Both the position numbers and the translations under genes were made by a program. From NCBI GenBank assembly GCA_945861295.1, contig CAMAUF010000003.1, positions 1 through 21,674 of the forward strand: a stretch of DNA of 21,674 nt, read 5' to 3'. Shown here one piece after another: positions 1 to 7,781 of this stretch (the first letter of the stretch is position 1; every line of letters begins with the position of its first letter). The notes below the pieces were generated by a model. It made no database searches, was not told the DNA's origin, and saw only the letters and a list, made by a program, of their open reading frames with translations. This stretch comes from a bacterium (GTDB lineage Bacteria > Chloroflexota > Dehalococcoidia > Tepidiformales > Tepidiformaceae).

Positions 1-126
1 GCCATTGATGGCGGTTGTGCCGCCCGCATTGGTGGTGACGCTGGCTGCGTTTACGCTGCCGCCAAATATGGTGCTGCCGGTGCTGTTAACAATGAGGGCG
101 CCGAGCGCATTGGTGGCGCCAACAGG
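1..126 (-). CDS. Fragment of repetitive filamentous-adhesin-like protein (probable chimeric contig end)
   Basis: Read on the minus strand, bases 120 to 1 translate without a stop into 40 residues rich in Gly, Thr, Ser, Asn and Val, including the stretch GGSVNAASVTTNAGGTTAIN. Such T/N/G/S-rich beta-strand repeats are typical of filamentous haemagglutinin and autotransporter-type surface proteins. The minus frame meets a stop at 127-129, just where plus-strand NuoL coding begins. The plus-strand reading of the same bases (Pro/Val/Leu rich) is not NuoL-like. A piece of an adhesin gene in inverted orientation directly against a nuoL tail is most simply an assembly or amplification chimera at a contig end; a real rearrangement is less likely. 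The 5' and 3' ends of the adhesin are outside the window. Confidence 0.45.
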
Positions 127-232
127 TCAGTTGCGTTGGATCCAGAGCGGACAACTTCAAGCCTACGGACTCGGCCTTGCGGCTGGCGTCCTCGTCCTCG
201 TGTTCGCCGTTTTCACGGTAAATCCGTTATGA
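122..232 (+). CDS. nuoL: NADH-quinone oxidoreductase subunit L, C-terminal end only
   Basis: The last ~36 codons before the TGA at 230-232 read TGQLRWIQSGQLQAYGLG followed by a hydrophobic helix. This matches the end of NuoL, where an (R)-x-x-Q-(S/T)-G-x-L-Q-x-Y segment precedes the final transmembrane helix. NuoL is the distal proton-pumping antiporter-like subunit of complex I in the cytoplasmic membrane. The stop is 10 bases before the nuoM GTG, consistent with a nuoL-M-N operon. Upstream of about base 122 the frame stays open but encodes unrelated sequence, so the gene is broken by the join described for 1-126. A TTG at position 5 opens the frame but is not the real start. Confidence 0.7.
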   Translation, partial: TGQLRWIQSGQLQAYGLGLAAGVLVLVFAVFTVNPL

Positions 233-242
233 GGCGGCCGCA

Positions 243-1709
243 GTGGAGCTAACAGTCCTCGTCTTTCTCCCGGTGGCGGCTGCGCTGCTGATCATGCTCC
301 TGCCACAAAGCCAGGAGCAGAACGCGAAGCATGTCGCGCTGATCGGCTCCGTCCTAGCGCTGGCCCTTTCGCTCTGGCTCTTTTTCGATTTCGACAAAGG
401 CGCTGAGGGCTTCCAGTACGTGACCCGCGAGGAGTGGGTCAACCTTGGCTCATTCCGTATCCAATATTTCTTCGGCGTCGACGGGCTCAGCATGCCTCTC
501 GTCTTGTTGACGACGTTCTTGACCGTCGCCGCCGTCCTCGTTTCGTACAGCATTACGATGCGTCCCCGTCTCTATTTCGCGATGCTGATGGTGCTCGCGA
601 CGTCGGTGCTTGGCGTGTTTGTGTCATTAGACTTCTTGCTGTTCTTCCTCTTCTGGGAACTCGAGCTCTTTCCGATGTTCTTGCTCATCGCCATCTGGGG
701 TTCGGGCCGCAAGGAGTATTCGGCGACGAAGTTCGTCCTCTACACGATAGCTGGTTCGGCGTTCATGTTAATCGGCATCCTGCTGCTTGCCTTTAGCGAC
801 TTGCAGACGTTCGACATCGAGCAGTTAGGCCGGGGCGAGGTGACAGGCACGCTGCTCCCGTTGGGTTGGGTGTTCTTCTTCCTGTTCGTCGGATTCGCGG
901 TGAAACTGCCGATTGTGCCGCTCCACACGTGGCTCCCGGACGCCCACGGCGACGCGCCGACGGCTGTGTCCGTCATGCTGGCCGGAGTCCTCCTCAAAAT
1001 GGGCGGCTATGGCCTGATTCGGATGTGCGTCACAATAATGCCTGATCAAGCCGACGACTATGGCGTCTGGTTCGTGGCGATCGGCGCGGTGAGCGTGCTC
1101 TACGGCGCGTTCATCACCCTCCGTCAGACCGACGTAAAGCGCTTGATCGCTTACTCGTCCGTCAGTCACATGGGGCTCGTGCTGCTGGGCATCGGGGCGC
1201 TCGGTGAAACGAGCCTGGTCGGCGCGACCTATCAGATGCTCGCGCACGGGGTCGTCACCGGCATGCTGTTCGTGATGGTCGGGCTCATGTACGAGCGGAC
1301 CCACACGCGGGAGATTTCGCGACTTGGCGGGCTGGCGCGGCAAATGCCGCTTATCACGACCGGCCTCGTCTTCGCTGGCTTCGCGAGCTTGGGGCTGCCC
1401 GCGCTCGCCGGCTTCATTGGCGAGATCACGATTTTCCTGGGCGCCTTCCAGGATTACGAGTGGGCTGTGCTGATGTCGATTTTCGGTGTCGTGCTGTCGG
1501 CCGGATACGTCCTCTGGACGCTTCAGCGTGTCGTCTTTGGGCCCGTCCGGCATGAATGGGACGACGTCACCGACCAGCACCGCTGGTGGGAGCATTCCGC
1601 GGCGCTCGGCCTGGCTGCGCTGACGCTCGTCCTCGGGCTCTGGCCAGCGTTGATGATGGACATGATTGGGCCGGCTATGGACCCAATCCTCGTGAGGTTG
1701 GCTGGATGA
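243..1709 (+). CDS. nuoM: NADH-quinone oxidoreductase subunit M
   Basis: A 488-residue, very hydrophobic protein close to the usual NuoM length (~490-510). It is one of three Mrp-antiporter-like membrane subunits of complex I that carry protons through a chain of Lys/Glu residues. Visible landmarks: FFLFWELELFPMFLLI with the conserved membrane Glu; VKLPIVPLHTWLPDAHGDAP with the conserved Lys and the PxHTWLPDAH signature; and VKRLIAYSSVSHMGLVLLG, the classic proton-antiporter family signature. GTG start at 243, 10 bases after the nuoL stop and following a GAGGCGG run that can act as ribosome binding site. It overlaps nuoN by 4 bases (ATGA at 1706-1709), so the two are translationally coupled. 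Confidence 0.97.
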   Translation: MELTVLVFLPVAAALLIMLLPQSQEQNAKHVALIGSVLALALSLWLFFDFDKGAEGFQYVTREEWVNLGSFRIQYFFGVDGLSMPLVLLTTFLTVAAVLVSYSITMRPRLYFAMLMVLATSVLGVFVSLDFLLFFLFWELELFPMFLLIAIWGSGRKEYSATKFVLYTIAGSAFMLIGILLLAFSDLQTFDIEQLGRGEVTGTLLPLGWVFFFLFVGFAVKLPIVPLHTWLPDAHGDAPTAVSVMLAGVLLKMGGYGLIRMCVTIMPDQADDYGVWFVAIGAVSVLYGAFITLRQTDVKRLIAYSSVSHMGLVLLGIGALGETSLVGATYQMLAHGVVTGMLFVMVGLMYERTHTREISRLGGLARQMPLITTGLVFAGFASLGLPALAGFIGEITIFLGAFQDYEWAVLMSIFGVVLSAGYVLWTLQRVVFGPVRHEWDDVTDQHRWWEHSAALGLAALTLVLGLWPALMMDMIGPAMDPILVRLAG

Positions 1710-3160
1710 ACGGGATCGACCTCATTGGCCCTCAGTTCGCCGTTCTCGTCGCGGCTGGCTTGATCCTGCTCGTGGATGCCCTGCTTCCTCAGCAGCGACG
1801 CCTGATCCCCTTCGTCGCGCTCGCCGGCCTCGCGGCGTCCGCCCTCTGGACTATCTCGTGGGTCGGCCGGGACGATTACCAAACGGCCTTCGGCGGCACC
1901 CTTGCGCTCGATCAGTATTCTGTCTTCTTCTACTTCCTCTTCGCGGGGATCACGGCAACCGTGGTGCTCGCTTCGATCGATTGGATCAACCGCGAAGGGC
2001 GCGGCCAAGGCGAGTACTACGCCCTCATGCTCACGTCTTGCGCCGGCCTGATGTTCCTTGCGGCCGCTCGCGACATGATCACGATTTTCATAGCGCTCGA
2101 ACTTTCCTCGATCCCGCAATATATCCTGGCGGGCTGGGGGAAGGATTCGCGTTCGAGCGAGGCGGGCGTGAAGTATCTGCTCCTCGGCGCGATCGCTTCG
2201 AGCATCCTCTTATACGGGATGGCGCTCCTGTACGGGGCGAGTGGGTCGACGCTCCTCGTCGACATCGGCGCATTTGTCAGTGCGGAGGGCGAGGCGAACC
2301 GGTCTGTGCTCATCTTCGCAATGGTGCTACTGATCGCTGGGTTCGGCTTCAAGATGGCGGTCGTCCCCTTCCAGATGTGGGTGCCCGACGTGTATCAAGG
2401 CGCGCCGACGCCCGTCTCCGCCTATCTTTCGGTCGGTTCGAAGGCTGCGGCGTTTGCCGTGGTGATGCGGATTTTCTTCGAGGCGCTCGGCGCCGACGTC
2501 CTCAGCGACGATTGGTCGACGGTCTTCGCCGTCCTCGCCGCGGTCACGATGACGGCCGGCAACGTCATGGCTGTCGCGCAGACCGATATCAAACGGATGC
2601 TGGGCTACTCGTCGATCGCCCAGGCGGGCACGTTCTTGATCGGGCTGGCCGCCATATCGAGCACCGACGACCCGACGACGCTTGGCGCGAGCAGCGTGCT
2701 GCTTTTCCTCGCCGCCTACGCGTTTACGAATCTCGGCGCGTTCGTGGCGGTGATTGCGATTTCCCAGCGGCTCGGCAGCGACCAGATCAAGGATTACGCC
2801 GGGATGTGGAAGCGTTCGCCGTTTCTCGCGGCCGCCCTCGCACTCTGTCTGGTGTCGCTGACCGGCATCCCGCCCACCGCCGGCTTCTGGGCGAAGATGT
2901 TTGTGTTCAACGCCGGCATCCGGGCCGACCTCACGTGGTTGGTCATCATTGGCGTGCTCAACAGCGTCGTTTCCGGCTACTACTACCTCAGCGTCGCGCG
3001 GCAAGTCATGACCGGGCAATCCGACGGGCCGAAGATCCCCGTTTCGATACCGCTCACGGTATCGTTGGCGGCGGCGCTGGCGGGCGTGATCGTGTTCGGG
3101 ATTTACCCTGCGCCGCTGATCGACGCCGCCAACTCCGCCGCGGGTATTTTCCCTGGATAG
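1706..3160 (+). CDS. nuoN: NADH-quinone oxidoreductase subunit N
   Basis: 484 residues when started at the ATG at 1706, the usual NuoN size. The frame is open further upstream to 1556, but that stretch lies inside nuoM and is not membrane-like, whereas MNGIDLIGPQFAVLVAAG begins as NuoN proteins do. Landmarks: AVVPFQMWVPDVYQGAPTPV with the membrane Lys just before it, DIKRMLGYSSIAQAGTFLIG, and LTGIPPTAGFWAKMFVF near the C-terminus. The third antiporter-like subunit of complex I, in the inner part of the membrane arm. Start overlaps the nuoM stop by 4 bases; the next gene, ybeY, follows with no gap, so transcription probably continues into it. Confidence 0.97.
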   Translation: MNGIDLIGPQFAVLVAAGLILLVDALLPQQRRLIPFVALAGLAASALWTISWVGRDDYQTAFGGTLALDQYSVFFYFLFAGITATVVLASIDWINREGRGQGEYYALMLTSCAGLMFLAAARDMITIFIALELSSIPQYILAGWGKDSRSSEAGVKYLLLGAIASSILLYGMALLYGASGSTLLVDIGAFVSAEGEANRSVLIFAMVLLIAGFGFKMAVVPFQMWVPDVYQGAPTPVSAYLSVGSKAAAFAVVMRIFFEALGADVLSDDWSTVFAVLAAVTMTAGNVMAVAQTDIKRMLGYSSIAQAGTFLIGLAAISSTDDPTTLGASSVLLFLAAYAFTNLGAFVAVIAISQRLGSDQIKDYAGMWKRSPFLAAALALCLVSLTGIPPTAGFWAKMFVFNAGIRADLTWLVIIGVLNSVVSGYYYLSVARQVMTGQSDGPKIPVSIPLTVSLAAALAGVIVFGIYPAPLIDAANSAAGIFPG

Positions 3161-3647
3161 CCCCGAGCCCGCGCCAGAGTTCGATGTTTCGGTTGAGGTC
3201 ACGGTCGGTCACCCGGCGGTCGACGTGGAGAGCCTTGTGCGCTTGGCGTGCCGCGTCCTCGAGGGAGAAGCCGTCGCGGCGGGCACGGGCCTCGGCATCC
3301 TTGTCACGGACGATGACGAGGTTCGGGCGCTCAATCGGCAGTTCCTTGGGATCGACGAGGCCACGGACGTGCTCTCCTTTCCCGAGGAGACAGATGACTT
3401 CGTCGAAGGGATGGCCGACGAGCCGTTTCTGGGCGACATCGCGATAGCGCTGCCCACCGCCGAACGGCAAGCGGCCGCCATCGGCCACGCCCTCGACGCC
3501 GAGTTGGCCCACCTCCTCGTCCACGGCATCTTGCACTTGCTCGGATACGACCATGTGAATGGCGGCGACGAAGAGCTGGAGATGCGGGCGCGGGAAGAGC
3601 ATTACCTTGGCGGCGCGGCGCACCTCCACAGCGGCTCGGGCTCGTAG
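3153..3647 (+). CDS. ybeY: Endoribonuclease YbeY, 16S rRNA 3'-end maturation factor
   Basis: The zinc-site signature HGILHLLGYDH (H124, H128, H134, numbered from 3153) and the NVLSFP-like TDVLSFPEE identify YbeY, a metal-dependent RNase for rRNA maturation and ribosome quality control. The start is a problem. Homology to the first beta strand (FDVSVEVTVGHPAVDVESL) begins near 3180, but the frame, open from 3120, holds no ATG, GTG or TTG before a GTG at 3225. Starting there would remove the first strand and give only 140 residues. The only near-cognate start is a CTG at 3153, overlapping the nuoN stop by 8 bases, which would give 164 residues, a normal YbeY length. I annotate that start tentatively; coupling to nuoN translation could help it initiate. 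Confidence 0.88.
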   Translation: MDSPEPAPEFDVSVEVTVGHPAVDVESLVRLACRVLEGEAVAAGTGLGILVTDDDEVRALNRQFLGIDEATDVLSFPEETDDFVEGMADEPFLGDIAIALPTAERQAAAIGHALDAELAHLLVHGILHLLGYDHVNGGDEELEMRAREEHYLGGAAHLHSGSGS

Positions 3648-3664
3648 CCGCGGCACATCTGTTC

Positions 3665-3670
3665 TATCAT
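3665..3670 (+). promoter_or_regulatory. Possible -10 element for dnaX
   Basis: TATCAT (5 of 6 to TATAAT) in the 54-base gap between ybeY and dnaX would place transcription start near 3677, about 25 bases before the dnaX ATG. No good -35 is visible 16-18 bases upstream, so this is weak; dnaX may simply be read through from the nuo-ybeY transcript. Confidence 0.25.
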
Positions 3671-3701
3671 GGGCCATACTCGAAACCACGGGAGGTTCGC
3701 G

Positions 3702-5228
3702 ATGCTCTATGGCAAGTGGCGCCCCCGCGGCTTCGATGAGGTCGTTGGGCAGGACCACATCATCACGACCTTGCGCAACGCACTGGCGACCAGCCAGGTC
3801 GCGCACGCGTACCTCTTTAGCGGCCCGCGCGGCACCGGCAAGACGACGACCGCCCGGATCTTGGCCCGCGCGGTCAACTGCGAAGCACTCCAGGCGGGCG
3901 AGCCGTGCAACGTCTGCCGCGCCTGCGAAGCCATTCGCCGCGGCAACGCGCTTGATTTGATCGAGATGGACGCCGCCAGCAACCGCGGCATCGACGATGT
4001 CCGTGAGATCCGGGACAAGATCGCCTTCGCGCCATCAGACCTGCGCAAGAAGGTGTACCTGCTCGACGAAGTGCACATGCTGACGGGCGGCGCATTCAAC
4101 GCGCTGCTCAAGACGCTTGAGGAGCCGCCGCCGCACGCGATCTTCATCCTCGCGACGACAGAACTCCACGACGTGCCGGCGACGATCATCTCCCGTTGCC
4201 AGCGGTACGATTTCCGGCGGGTGGCCAATGAAGCTGTGGTCCGGCGGCTCCGCTTCATCTGCGAGCAGGAGGGCTTCAAGGTCCCGGATCAGGGACTCTT
4301 GCAGATCGCGATTCAGTCTCGCGGAGGCCTGCGCGACGCCATCACGCTCTTGGAACAGGTGGTCGCCCGGTTCGGCGCCAACCCTGGAACGGATGACGTG
4401 CTCGTCTCGTTGGGCTTGACACACGACGCCCGGAGCGAGGCCCTCGCCCGCGCCCTAGTCGAAGACGACCTGGGCCAGGCGCTCACGCTCGTCCGCGAGG
4501 TAGCGGACGACGGCGTCGACCTCACGCGGTTCACGCGTGAGACGATCGACGTGCTCCGCGACGTCCTGCTCCAAGTAGTGAAGGGCGCGCCGAACCCAGC
4601 CTCGGAGCACCGCCTGCTTGGCGATTCGGCTATAGCCTCCCGGCGGGGCCCCGGCCCGGTCGCCCGGGCGATCGAGGAACTGGCCAAGGCTGACTTCCGG
4701 CAGGACCCCGGCAATCCCGTCCCGCTTGAGGTCGCGTGCGCGTCCCTCTTCATCGCGCCAGTCGTCCAGGCTGTGGCGGCGCCCGCGGCGAACGGTGGTG
4801 GCCCGGCGCGAGAGCCCGCAGGCCAGCGCCCAGCCCGGCCCGGGCCCGCCACGGGTGACGCCGCCCAGAAGCCTGGCCGTGAGGGCGATGTCTCCCCCGA
4901 GGAACGCTTTCTCCGTGACCTCTACGGCCGCTGCTCGACGGCCGACTTCAAACTCGGCGCGCACCTCAACGGCTCCTGCGAGGTCCTCTCTATCGAAGGC
5001 GACACCCTCGAAATGGGGTTTTTCTTCCGGCCGTCAATGGAGAAAATTCAGAATGAGGGCCGGACCTTGGTCGAACAACAGGCCGAGGCGATCCTGGGAC
5101 GGCCGATGCGGCTTTCGGTGAAGCTTGTCGAGCGGAAGGCCGCCGCGCCACGGCAGCGGCCAAAATCCGGTCACCTGGTGCAGACGGCACGATCGATTCC
5201 GGGCGCGGTGCCCATTGGGAAGGAGTAG
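3702..5228 (+). CDS. dnaX: DNA polymerase III subunit gamma/tau
   Basis: Clamp-loader ATPase that loads the sliding clamp for replication. From the ATG at 3702 the protein has 508 residues and opens with the family's typical MLYGKWRPRGFDEVVGQ. Walker A GPRGTGKT (41-48), four zinc cysteines (C60, C69, C72, C75), Walker B/DExH-like LLDEVH (to 125) and the SRC sensor motif (164-166) are intact. A Pro/Ala/Gly-rich linker (~375-400) leads to a conserved C-terminal domain around FLRDLYGRCSTADFKL. The start is fixed by GGAGG at 3691-3695, six bases before the ATG; the in-frame codons back to 3669 are not needed. No A-rich slippery heptamer was noticed, so a separate frameshifted gamma form is not evident. 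It runs into ybaB with a 2-base gap. Confidence 0.96.
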   Translation: MLYGKWRPRGFDEVVGQDHIITTLRNALATSQVAHAYLFSGPRGTGKTTTARILARAVNCEALQAGEPCNVCRACEAIRRGNALDLIEMDAASNRGIDDVREIRDKIAFAPSDLRKKVYLLDEVHMLTGGAFNALLKTLEEPPPHAIFILATTELHDVPATIISRCQRYDFRRVANEAVVRRLRFICEQEGFKVPDQGLLQIAIQSRGGLRDAITLLEQVVARFGANPGTDDVLVSLGLTHDARSEALARALVEDDLGQALTLVREVADDGVDLTRFTRETIDVLRDVLLQVVKGAPNPASEHRLLGDSAIASRRGPGPVARAIEELAKADFRQDPGNPVPLEVACASLFIAPVVQAVAAPAANGGGPAREPAGQRPARPGPATGDAAQKPGREGDVSPEERFLRDLYGRCSTADFKLGAHLNGSCEVLSIEGDTLEMGFFFRPSMEKIQNEGRTLVEQQAEAILGRPMRLSVKLVERKAAAPRQRPKSGHLVQTARSIPGAVPIGKE

Positions 5229-5230
5229 GC

Positions 5231-5623
5231 ATGGCGAAAGTTAGCGGCAACAACCGGTACATGCGGCGTGGTGGCGGCGGGGGCCTGCCTGGGATGGGCG
5301 CGGGCGGCGGAGCTGGGGGTGGCGGCGGAAATCCGCTCGCGGCCGCCCAAGAGATGTTCGCCAAGGCCCAAGAGGAGCTGGCGGGGGCTTCCGTCGAAGG
5401 CAGCTCCGGCGGCGGCGCCGTCCGTGTGCGGATGTCGGGCGAGCAGAAGATCCTTGCGATCACGCTCGACCCGGAGGTCGTCGACCCAGACGGCGTCGAT
5501 ATGCTCCAAGACCTGATCATGGCCGCGATCGCCAACGCCAGCGAGAAGGCCTCCGACTTGCAGGCGAAGTCTTTCGGCGCGATCACCGGCGGGTTGAACC
5601 TGCCGGGCCTCGGGCTTGGCTAG
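5231..5623 (+). CDS. ybaB: YbaB/EbfC family nucleoid-associated DNA-binding protein
   Basis: A 130-residue protein in the conserved dnaX-ybaB-recR position. The core, from about NPLAAAQEMFAKAQEELAG through VRVRMSGEQKILAITLDPEVVDPDGVDMLQDLIMAAIANASEKA, has the helix / three-strand / helix order of YbaB proteins, which form tweezer-like dimers and coat DNA. Unusual is a glycine-rich N-terminal extension of about 35 residues (runs of five glycines) and a short Gly/Leu tail. The ATG at 5231 is preceded by AAGGAG at the very end of dnaX, so the two genes share a junction with the SD inside the dnaX stop region. Probably co-transcribed with dnaX and recR. Confidence 0.92.
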   Translation: MAKVSGNNRYMRRGGGGGLPGMGAGGGAGGGGGNPLAAAQEMFAKAQEELAGASVEGSSGGGAVRVRMSGEQKILAITLDPEVVDPDGVDMLQDLIMAAIANASEKASDLQAKSFGAITGGLNLPGLGLG

Positions 5624-5629
5624 CCCTTC

Positions 5630-6238
5630 GTGACCGCACAATCCACCCCAGAGCCGATTACGCGGCTGATCGAGGCCTTCAACCGCTTGCCGGGTGTCGG
5701 CCCAAAGTCGGCCCAGCGGCTGGCGTACCACATGTTGCGCGTCTCGAGCGCGGAGGCCGAAGGGCTCGCGACGGCGATCATCAATGTGAAGCGCCGCATC
5801 CGCTTCTGTTCCGTCTGTCTCAATATCACGGAGCACGACCCCTGCGGCTTCTGTTCGGACTCGCGTCGCGACCCAGCAGTCCTCTGCGTTGTCGAGCAGG
5901 CGCTCGACATCCTGGTCGTCGAACGGACCGGGGCCTTTCGCGGCCGCTACCACGTCATGCATGGCGCGCTGAACCCGATTGCGGGCATCGGGCCGGACCA
6001 GTTGCATCTGCGCGAACTGTCCCGCCGGGTCGAGACTGGTGAGGTGCGGGAGGTGATCATGGCGACAAATCCGAACCTCGAAGGCGAGGCGACAGCCATG
6101 TATGTCCACAGGCTCCTGGCGCCCATGGGGGTGCGCGTGACACGCTTGGCCCGCGGCCTGCCGAGCGGCGCCGACCTCGAATACACTGACGACGTAACGC
6201 TCGCCCGCGCGCTCGAGGGCCGTCAGGAACTGACCTGA
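5630..6238 (+). CDS. recR: Recombination protein RecR
   Basis: 202 residues, the family's usual size. Contains the helix-hairpin-helix segment LPGVGPKSAQRLAYHML (~20-36), a four-cysteine zinc finger (C60, C63, C72, C75) and a Toprim domain starting near VLCVVEQALDILVVE with GxYHVMHGALNPIAGIGP, then the terminal ARGLPSGADLEYTDDVTLARALEGR. RecR forms a ring with RecO that loads RecA onto SSB-coated gaps. GTG start at 5630, seven bases after the ybaB stop, with no strong SD seen, so it may rely on coupling. The stop at 6236-6238 is one base before the recO ATG. Confidence 0.96.
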   Translation: MTAQSTPEPITRLIEAFNRLPGVGPKSAQRLAYHMLRVSSAEAEGLATAIINVKRRIRFCSVCLNITEHDPCGFCSDSRRDPAVLCVVEQALDILVVERTGAFRGRYHVMHGALNPIAGIGPDQLHLRELSRRVETGEVREVIMATNPNLEGEATAMYVHRLLAPMGVRVTRLARGLPSGADLEYTDDVTLARALEGRQELT

Positions 6239-6239
6239 G

Positions 6240-7082
6240 ATGCCGGAGCGTCCACGAGTCTATCGCACGGACGCGCTCATCCTCACCCGCGGCCCTCTCG
6301 GCGAAGCCGATAGCGTCTTCACCTTGTTCAGCCCGGAGGTCGGCAAGTTTGACGCGGTGGCGCGTGGCGTCCGCAAGGCGCAGAGCCGCCTGCGCGGCCA
6401 CCTCGAGGCTCTGTCTTGCGTCCATGTCCAGTTGGCCACGGGCCGGACCTTCGATGTCATCACCCAGGTGGCGCCCATCGACCCGTTTCGCGCGCTGCGG
6501 GACGACCTCGAAAAGGGCGCCCTCGCCCAGTATGTGGCTGAGGTTGTCGTTCACGCGACGGCCGAAAGGCACCCTCAGCCGGAACTCTACGCCCTCGCGA
6601 TGCTGACCCTCTCGGCGCTCGCGGCTGGGGCGCCGTCCCACGTTTGCCGGTACTTCGAGGTGCATCTCCTGACGTTGAGCGGCTACGACTTCCATCTCGA
6701 CAGTTGCGCGCTCTGTGCGGGCCGCCTCCCGCCGGAAGGCTCGTCCGTCGCCCCCCAGAGCGGTGGGCTGACCTGCGAAGCGTGCCGGGGGCGCGGCGGG
6801 CCAAGCGTCGGGGTGAGCTCACGGGCGATCAAGGCCTTACGGTTCGCCCGCGCGCAACCGCTGCCGGAGTTCATGGCGCTGCGCATGGACGCGGACCTCG
6901 CCAGCGAACTCGAAGCGGTCCTGCGCCTGATGGTGCGGCAGGTCGTGGACCGGGAGATCCGCAGCGCGCGCTTCCTCGAACAGCTGCGGCACCTTGGTCC
7001 GGCGCCGGTCGGACGGATCGACGAGGCGCAAGCGGCGGCCGAAGCCATGGAAGCAGCGGGAGCGCCGCCCGGTGTACACTAG
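6240..7082 (+). CDS. recO: DNA repair protein RecO
   Basis: 280 residues (slightly longer than the typical 230-260). The N-terminal OB fold starts YRTDALILTRGPLGEADSVF, with the GxGEADxI-like pattern and LARGVRK-like AVARGVRKAQSRLRGHLE that mark RecO. A helical domain follows and a zinc finger with C156, C159, C179 and C182. RecO anneals strands and with RecR displaces SSB to allow RecA loading; it sits directly after recR with one base between them, so the pair is coupled. The last ~15 residues (Ala/Pro-rich) look like a low-complexity tail. Confidence 0.93.
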   Translation: MPERPRVYRTDALILTRGPLGEADSVFTLFSPEVGKFDAVARGVRKAQSRLRGHLEALSCVHVQLATGRTFDVITQVAPIDPFRALRDDLEKGALAQYVAEVVVHATAERHPQPELYALAMLTLSALAAGAPSHVCRYFEVHLLTLSGYDFHLDSCALCAGRLPPEGSSVAPQSGGLTCEACRGRGGPSVGVSSRAIKALRFARAQPLPEFMALRMDADLASELEAVLRLMVRQVVDREIRSARFLEQLRHLGPAPVGRIDEAQAAAEAMEAAGAPPGVH

Positions 7083-7111
7083 AGGCACATCACACGACGG
7101 TTAGGTTTGCC

Positions 7112-7549
7112 ATGCCCCTTTACGAGTACCTGTGTCAGCCCTGCAACGGCATTTTCGAAGAGCTTCGCCCCATGCGGGAATCCTCGGAAGCCGTCCCCTG
7201 CCCGGAGTGCTTTAAGGACGCGAAGCGGATCATGCCGACCTCGTTCTCGGCGTTCACGTTCCGCGAGGGCTACCCGCGCCGCATCCCTGACGACGGCAAG
7301 TACTATCACCTCGGCAACAAGGTCTCGAAGCCGATTACGGGCGGCCGGCCGAACGAACACCCCGAGGTCAACAAGCCGGAGCCCAAGACGAAGCGCCTGA
7401 AGGGCGACAAGGCGATGATCAACGATATGGTCGCGGAGGCCGCCCGGGCCAACCTGGTGGACATGACCGGCAACCGCATCGAACCGGCCGAAGTGAAGAG
7501 CGCCGTCGACCAAGGGCGCGTGATCCGGACGGGAACGCCGAACCGGTAA
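7112..7549 (+). CDS. FmdB-family zinc ribbon protein
   Basis: 145 residues from the ATG at 7112. The N-terminus MPLYEYLCQPCNGIFEELRPM with C8-x2-C11 and C30-x2-C33 (VPCPECFKDAKR) is the FmdB / CxxC_CxxC_SSSS zinc ribbon, whose exact biochemical role is unknown and which has been linked to regulation. The remaining 110 residues are charged, include GYPRRIPDDGKYYHLGNKVS, and are longer than in the small members of the family. A frame extension upstream overlaps recO and is not coding. AGGT at 7103-7106 may be a weak SD. TACACT at 7075-7080, inside the palindrome GTGTACAC at the recO end, could be a -10 of its own promoter, but no -35 is seen. Confidence 0.85.
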   Translation: MPLYEYLCQPCNGIFEELRPMRESSEAVPCPECFKDAKRIMPTSFSAFTFREGYPRRIPDDGKYYHLGNKVSKPITGGRPNEHPEVNKPEPKTKRLKGDKAMINDMVAEAARANLVDMTGNRIEPAEVKSAVDQGRVIRTGTPNR

Positions 7550-7781
7550 CGCGGTCGCGAGCGGGGCATAGCTTCGCTCTGCTCGCTGCCCAGCCTGTGC
7601 GGCTTCGTGTTGCACACGCCCGCGCACACACACTGGCGCGAGGTCAGCCCTGGGCCGCCGCGCCGGTTCTCGGTAGCGGGCGCCCGCAGGACTGAGTGAG
7701 CAAGGCGGACCGACGAATCCGGGCGACCCGACGGCGCGGTGACGCATTGGAGCCGCGTGGGGGTCGCGCGCCCATGATAAG
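7550..7781. other. Structured, GC-rich non-coding gap between convergent genes
   Basis: 232 bases between the FmdB gene and the convergent HEPN gene with no credible ORF. It contains several foldable segments: GCGAGC near 7557 pairing with GCTCGC about 18 bases later, and a long imperfect hairpin at 7721-7773 (listed separately). Checked by eye for SRP RNA, tmRNA, RNase P, 6S and tRNA signatures; none of the conserved cores was found. It may hold terminators for both genes, an unrecognised small RNA, or the scar of the HEPN gene's insertion. Confidence 0.4.
7721..7773. terminator. Long imperfect hairpin, possible bidirectional terminator or RNA
   Basis: GGGCG (7721-7725) pairs with CGCCC (7769-7773), ACCC (7726-7729) with GGGT (7761-7764), and GCGCGG (7734-7739) with CCGCGT (7753-7758), leaving a loop around GACGCATTGG. 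It lies 9 bases beyond the HEPN stop and between two converging genes. There is no U-run on the plus strand side, so it is not a textbook intrinsic terminator. Confidence 0.3.

Noticed and set aside
1858..3447. 529-residue plus-strand ORF
   Set aside because: Arg-rich shadow in another frame of nuoN and ybeY; it has no conserved motif.
3702..5228. Programmed frameshift for a separate gamma subunit in dnaX
   Set aside because: No A-rich slippery heptamer followed by a hairpin was noticed.
7550..7781. tmRNA, RNase P, SRP, 6S or tRNA gene
   Set aside because: None of the conserved cores of these RNAs could be found on either strand.
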